DNA of 64,000 nucleotides from Owenia fusiformis (lineage: Eukaryota > Annelida > Polychaeta > Sabellida > Oweniidae): positions 10,932,150 to 10,996,149 of the forward strand of contig CAIIXF020000002.1 in NCBI GenBank assembly GCA_903813345.2, given 5' to 3'. The position numbers were made by a program, and so were the translations under genes. The notes under the pieces are model-generated. The model worked only from the letters and a program-made list of their open reading frames with translations, searched no databases and was not told the DNA's origin. Of this stretch, positions 58,441 to 64,000 are shown one piece after another. Every line of letters starts with the position of its first letter. Position 1 is the first letter of the stretch.

Positions 58441-59024
58441 TTGCAGCAGTATCCTAAAATCAAGAGTGTAAACTATTAAATCACAGAAACATTGGTACAA
58501 TGAAGCAGTGATTTTGCCATATAATAACTTTTATCCATCAAGAAAGAAGTTATTAATTAGAACACTTTTAGGTACACTTTTCAGCATGATATGAGGGTTG
58601 TTTAAGATTGTTAATTAGACAGCAGGATTGGTTTGTATCATTTTCATAGAGAGGTGGGTAATGTCTAATTATCATTCAATTTTTACAAGAATTTAATATA
58701 TTTTGCTTTAAGTGATAAAATGTACCCTGTTTTATCTTTAGCTTCAGTCTTAGAATCTTTCCTCTTCTGTCCTCTCATTCATTTCTTTGCTTTAGTCCAT
58801 CCAATATCCCGAGTCAAGAATCAAGAGTGTAAACCATGAAATCACAGGGAACAGTGTTACAGTGAGCACAGACATTGCTATTAAATAACATTTTTCCATT
58901 TAAGAAACAGTTATTCTCCAAAAACAGATGTCATAAATTAGAATTTAAGAATTTTCATAAGTGTAAGGTTTACTTTGATGCGTTGGTGCCCTCTAAATGA
59001 TAAAAATATTGTTATGTAAAAATA

Positions 59025-61790
59025 CCCCTACCCAAAGAAATTGAGAATATTTGTATATGTAGGGCTGACTTTGATGCATTGGTGCACTCTACATACTAAA
59101 AATATTGAGATTCTAAGAACACAGTGCAGTATTTGTGTAATGTAATAGACTGATGTTCAAGAATGCTTCATTTAAACAGCAAAATAAGCAGAGAATCAGG
59201 TGACATTTAATTATCATACACTTTTTGCAAGATTTTGTTTTGCTTTTTAGTGATAAAACATACCCTATCTTTATCTTCAGTCTTGGACTCTTCTTTTCTT
59301 TGCTTCAGTCCATTCAATCGCCCCTATGAACCTCACATCTTGAATACCATAATAGCAGTATCCTATAATCAAAAGTATAAAACAATAAGTATATAAAAGT
59401 TTCAGGCATTTAAATCTTGCAAATAAGTCGATTTCTTAATATTGCTCAAAAGCCAAAAAGTAACCGACATTCTTAATCTTGCTTATCATCCTAAAGGCAT
59501 TTTATTTTTTCAATCAGGTCAGAAACAAACAACAAGTAGTATTATCTAGGGGAAGCATCATACACCAATCTCTACTAGGGGGTCAGTTTGAGACCAACAT
59601 AATGAACATTGGCCTAATAGTTTCTGAGAAAAGCTTTACGAAAAAAATTCATTTTGCCTTACCCCAAATTACCCCTACCCCAAGAAATTGAGAATATTTG
59701 TATATGAAGGGCTGGTTTTGATGCATTGGTGCACTCTACATATTAAAAATATTGAGATTCTAAGAACACAGTGCAGTACACAATTTTTACAGCTTCACAG
59801 TGATAAATGGAGTCATAATATTTATCTATATCCAGAATTGCAGTCCTACGCTAAAAAACATGAGCGCTGTTATGTAAAAATACCCAAAATTACCCCTACC
59901 CCAAGAAATTGAGAATATTTGTATATGTAGGGCTGGTTTTGATGCATTGGTGCACTCTTCATATTAAAAATATTGAGATTCTAAGAACACAGTGCAGTAC
60001 ACAATTTTTACAGCTTCACAGTGATATATGGAGTCATAATATTTTTATCTTTATCCAGAATTGCAGTCCTACGCTAAAAAACATGAGCGCTGTTATGTAA
60101 AAATACCCCAAATTACCCCTACCCCAAGAAATTGAGAATATTTGTATATGTAGGGCTGGTTTTGATGCATTGGTGCACTCTACATATTAAAAATATTGAG
60201 ATTCTAAGAACACAGTGCAGTACACACTTTTTACAGCTTCAGAGTGATATATGGGGTCATAATATTTATCTTTATCCAGAATTGCAGTCCTACGCTAAAA
60301 AACATGAGTGCTGTTATGTAAAAATACCCCAAATTACCCCTACCCCAAGAAATTGAGAATATTTGTATATGTAGGGCTGGTTTTGATGCATTGGTGCACT
60401 CTTCATATTAAAAATATTGAGATTCTAAGAACACAGTGCAGTACACAATTTTTACAGCTTCACAGTGATATATGGAGTCATAATATTTATCTTTATCCAG
60501 AATTGCAGTCCTACGCTAAAAAACATGAGCGCTGTTATGTAAAAATACCCCAAATTACCCCTACCCCAAGAAATTGAGAATATTTGTATATGTAGGGCTG
60601 GTTTTGATGCATTGGTGCACTCTACATATTAAAAATATTGAGATTCTAAGAACACAGTGCAGTACACACTTTTTACAGCTTCAGAGTGATATATGGGGTC
60701 ATAATATTTATCTTTATCCAGAATTGCAGTCCTACGCTAAAAAACATGAGCGCTGTTATGTAAAAATACCCCAAATTACCCCTACCCCAAGAAATTGAGA
60801 ATATTTGTATATGTAGGGCTGGTTTTGATGCATTGGTGCACTCTACATATTAAAAATATTGAGATTCTAAGAACATAGTGCAGTACAAAATCTTTACAGC
60901 TTCACAGTGATATATGGAGTCATAATATTTATCTATATCCAGAATTGCAGTCCTACGCTAAAAAACATGAGCGCTGTTATGTAAAATTACCCCAAATTAC
61001 CCCTACCCCAAGAAATTGAGAATATTTGTATATGTAGGGCTGGTTTTGATGCATTGGTGCACTCTACATATTAAAAATATTGAGATTCTAAGAACACAGT
61101 GCAGTACACAATTTTTACAGCTTCACAGTGATATATGGGGTCATAATATTTATCTATATCCAGAATTGCAGTCCTACGCTAAAAAACATGAGCGCTGTTA
61201 TGTAAAATTACCCCAAATTACCCCTACCCCAAGAAATTGAGAATATTTGTATATGTAGGGCTGGTTTTGATGCATTGGTGCACTCTACATATTAAAAATA
61301 TTGAGGTTCTAAGAACACAGTGCAGTACACAATTTTTACAGCTTCACAGTGATATATGGGGTCATAATATTTATCTATATCCAGAATCGTAGTCCTACTC
61401 TAAAAAACGTGAGCTCTGTTAAGTAAAAATACCCCTACCCCAAGAATTTGAGAATATTTGTATATGTATGGCTGATTTTGATGCATTGGTGAACTCTACA
61501 TATTAAAAATATTGAGATTCTAAAAACATGGTGCAGTACACAATTTTTACAGCTTCACAGTGATATATGGGGTCATAATATTTATCTGTACCCAGAATTG
61601 CAGTCCTACTCTAAAAAACATGAGCGCTGTTATGTAAAAATACCCCTACCCCAAGAAATTGAGAATATTTGTATTTGTAGGGCTGACTTTGATGCATTGC
61701 TGCATTCTACATGTTAAAAATATTGTGATTCTAAAGACTATAGAAAATACACAATTTTTACAGCTTCACGGTGATATATGGGGTCATAAT
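59025..61790 (+). repeat. 221-bp satellite with a 442-bp higher-order pattern
   Basis: About ten units begin AAATTGAGAATATTTGTATA and contain TTTTGATGCATTGGTGCACT, AGCTTCACAGTGATATATGG and CAGAATTGCAGTCCTACGCT. Full units start at about 59688, 59909, 60132, 60353, 60574, 60795, 61016 and 61237; outer units are more diverged. Units at 59909/60353 share one set of variants and 60132/60574 another, giving an A-B-A-B pattern. The chain of ~74-codon open frames is an artefact of the repeat. Confidence 0.9.
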
Positions 61791-62097
61791 ATTTAGTATG
61801 GAGTCTTACTGTAAATACTCAAAAAGAAGTGTACTTATTGAGCCTGATAGATACTAGGCTGTTATTATGAAAATGTCACAACGGAAAATTCATGTAAATG
61901 TAACACCATCAAACTGGCATAAAACCAACAATTCAAACATCTAGACATTGGTTAAAACATGACGAAATACATAAGTCATCGTTATCAACTATGACTGATT
62001 CATTATTTCCATTCAAAAAGCAGTTATGAAGAAATACATACCGGATTTTTCGAAGAATTTTTGAAGCGGTAATTTCAAAATGGCGGCAAATTGAATC

Positions 62098-62228
62098 ACA
62101 TATGATGGATTTCCCTATCACGTGACCGAAACACACATAGAATTGAGGTCGGGCATGGAATTCCGTCTCTCCGCCAATCAAAAGCCAGTATTTCAGTCTG
62201 TTAGGTATCCAGTTGATATACGTCCATG
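62098..62228 (-). repeat. Right end of the P-like element
   Basis: The 31-bp inverted repeat is 62198-62228. The inverted subterminal block TCACGTGACCGAAAC lies at about 62098, farther in than its partner on the left (about 85 bp versus about 27 bp between blocks). Confidence 0.85.
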
Positions 62229-64000
62229 GTTTCACCAACAAATGAAGCGTTCATGGAGAACCAATCCGAGAAGATAGAAGTTATCCAAGATGACAAGGAA
62301 AGTACCAAACCAACAGAAAAACAGCATGTTTCACCAACAAATGAAACGTTCATGGAGAACCAATCTGAGAGGGTAGAAGTTATCCAAGATGACAAGGGTC
62401 AGAATCTCTTTGTTAATTTAACACCAAGAAAGGCAGCTACTTACAGAAGCCCAAAGAAAAAACTAACCAGAGCAAGGGCAAAGTCGAAGCCAGAAACCTG
62501 GAAAGGAAATGTAAAAAAGCTAATCGGCTAGCAGGACGAGCATGTATAAACTCAAAGGGACGGAAAATAGAAGAGAGGTCTGTCAAAGCAATTGATTGTT
62601 CATCTTGTAGATATCACTGCAATGAGAAAATAAGTCAAAAATCAAGGGAATCAATATTCAGGGAATTTCGCTCAATGGATTCCGATAAACGACAAAAAGA
62701 TAATATATGTACCCTCATAATTCAGAATCCAATAAAGAAAAACAAATGTGCCACATGTAAAGGCCAGTATAGTACAAGAAAGGCAAATTCGAGAGTGTAC
62801 AGATTATACAATGAAGAAGGTCATCCTGAACACGTACGTAAAGAGATGTTTCTGAGTACATTAGCCATTTCCCACAAAACTGTTGGAACAGATAAAAGAG
62901 GAAGGAATGTGTCATATAAAAAAACACCAGAAAAAAGCATCACTGATGTCAAGAATCATATCGAAGCATTTCCAAAGATGGCTTCACACTACACTAGAAA
63001 GGATTCTAACAAAGAGTACTTGGACCAAGGCCTTAATATCAGAAAAATGCAAGAGTTATATGTTGAGAGATGCCGAATGAATGAAACAAATCCAGTAAGC
63101 GAACGTATGTACAGAAAGATTTTCACAGAAAACTATAATCTTTCAATAAACCAAAGAAAGATCAATGTCATATCTGCACTAATTTTGATTTCACTCAACC
63201 AGAACAAGGAGAGGAAACCCATAAGAAATACAATGAACATATCCGACAAAAAGAACAAGCAAGGAAAGAAAAAACAGTGGATAAGGAAAGGAACGAGCGA
63301 AAAAAGATTCTACTTGCCATGACATTTGACATAGAAGCAGTTCTTGCTACACCATGTGGGAGAGTATCTCAAATCTTTTACAAACGGAAGCCTGTTTCTT
63401 ACAACCTGTCTGTATATTCACTGGGGGACGGTAAGGGAAGCTGTTACCTGTGGGACGAAACAAATGGACAGAGGGGTTCAAACGAAGTTGGGACTTGTCT
63501 GATCCAGTATATAAATAGCCTCCCATCTATAGTTCAGCACATGACAACGTATTCCGATACCTGTGGTGGGCAAAACAAGAACCAGTTCATAGCATTGGCG
63601 CTACTGCATATTATAAATACCACAACTCTTCCTTGTTTAAAGATGATCGATCAAAAATTTCTTGAACCAGGGCACACAGAAATCGAGTGCGACTCAATGC
63701 ACTCCTGCATTGAAAATGCGAAAAAGGAGACGCCTGTATATATACCCAGTAATTGGGACATAGTCGTTAGGATGGCGAGGAGGCGAAACCCCTACACTGT
63801 TGTCCCCTTGAAATTCACGGATTTTTTGGACATAATTAAAGGCCTTAAAAAAGATCTACCCGAACACAAAAAGGGATAGCACCGGAAAGGTGGTTTCCTG
63901 GCGGAATATCAAATGGCTACGCTTTGAAAGAGGGGAGGGAATACAATCCAATTTAAATATGATTATGACGAGGATGACTTCCATGAAATTAAAGTGAATT
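62229..64000 (+). pseudogene. DDE-like transposase part of the OTU element (SDTCGGQN family), runs off the window
   Basis: The interrupted gene resumes with two ~45-codon repeats (TNEAFMENQSEKIEVIQDDK ... STKPTEKQHVSP). Basic sequence follows, then a Cys-rich segment (CSSCRYHC; CATCKG), a helical part (KMQELYVERCRMNETNPVSE), CHICTNFDFTQPEQGEE and the catalytic region: LLAMTFDIEAVLATPCGRVS, GSCYLWDETNGQRG, TYSDTCGGQNKNQFIALALL, KFLEPGHTEIECDSMHSCIE. The three acidic blocks suit an RNase H-type transposase. I recognise the family from many invertebrate genomes but cannot give it a superfamily name. Frameshifts near 62485, 63160 and 63880 break this copy. Coding sequence is still readable at the last base. 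Confidence 0.75.

Larger units (their letters stand above)
44894..62235. mobile_element. 17.3-kb P-superfamily DNA transposon
   Basis: The body is 44901-62228. Both ends carry a 31-bp inverted repeat (CATGGACGTATATC ... GGATACCTAACAG) with one mismatch. Drosophila P elements also have 31-bp ends starting CATG. GTTTCAC is duplicated outside (44894-44900 and 62229-62235); P elements make 8 bp, and the eighth base is ambiguous here. A second shared block, GTTTCGGTCACGTGA, lies inside both ends (about 44959-44973 and 62098-62112, inverted). It contains a P/THAP9-type transposase gene (-) and an unrelated-looking gene (+), facing each other. It interrupts an OTU/DDE element gene in frame. Confidence 0.9.

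Noticed and set aside
59479-61240. A run of overlapping ~74-codon open frames with nearly identical proteins
   Set aside because: They follow the 221-bp satellite period, overlap end to start by four bases, lack ATG starts in most units and have no family features.
43341-64000. Polinton or virus-like origin for the OTU-bearing element
   Set aside because: No capsid, packaging ATPase, protein-primed polymerase or retroviral-type integrase was seen; the core looks like a DNA transposon transposase.
1-64000. LTR retroelements
   Set aside because: No gag/pol-type frames and no pair of long direct repeats flanking such genes were found; the reverse transcriptases present are of non-LTR type.
1-64000. 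tRNA or rRNA genes
   Set aside because: No cloverleaf with A and B boxes and no rRNA-like conserved segments were noticed by eye.

Overview
The window is AT-rich metazoan nuclear DNA, most likely from a marine invertebrate (possibly a mollusc). The evidence is intron-split genes with GT/AG junctions, a LINE with a poly(A) tail, and transposase families known mainly from invertebrates. I could not recognise one ordinary host gene. Almost everything that can be interpreted is mobile DNA, much of it nested. Exact identities are family-level recognition by eye; no search was run.

Layout. 1-1069 (-): remains of an intron-bearing pogo-type transposase. 2514-6292: a large imperfect inverted repeat whose arms each carry the end of an XPG-like nuclease / Cys8 (Academ-like) gene. 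7702-9143: a 5'-truncated LINE with an open 404-codon ORF and a 16-bp target duplication. 12987-13572 and 19140-20280 (-): pieces of a second pogo-like transposase family. 15295-17065 (-): a transposase with a RAG1-N-terminal-like zinc region (N-RAG-TP / Chapaev type). 17638-18750: a satellite rich in TTCNNGAA. 18842-19153: a BEN-like domain.

20958-37990 is a set of nested elements. An EnSpm/CACTA-like transposase gene (-) is split by a 14,864-bp element (23037-37900) with inverted terminal arrays and a 10-bp target duplication. Deleting the insert and one duplication restores the EnSpm frame. That insert carries a Mutator-like (SWIM) transposase remnant at 35413-36960, a second Mutator-like element with a 9-bp duplication (26554-32274), and a Tc1-like element in its left terminal repeat (23951-24902).

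39430-41310 (-) is a LINE with a C-terminal restriction-like endonuclease, followed by dispersed repeats.

43341-64000 (+) is an element gene encoding an OTU-type protease and a DDE-like transposase with a SDTCGGQN motif. It is split in frame by a 17,328-bp P-superfamily element (44901-62228) with 31-bp inverted termini beginning CATG. The P-like element holds two convergent spliced genes. The minus-strand one is a THAP9/P-type transposase whose exon phases mostly still agree. The plus-strand one is an uncharacterised ~399-residue protein with a 4.2-kb intron. It also holds two TA-flanked MITE-like elements, duplicated first exons and a 221-bp satellite near its right end. The order of insertions can be read directly: EnSpm before the outer Mutator-like element before the inner Mutator-like and Tc1 copies; OTU/DDE element before P-like element before its MITEs and repeats.
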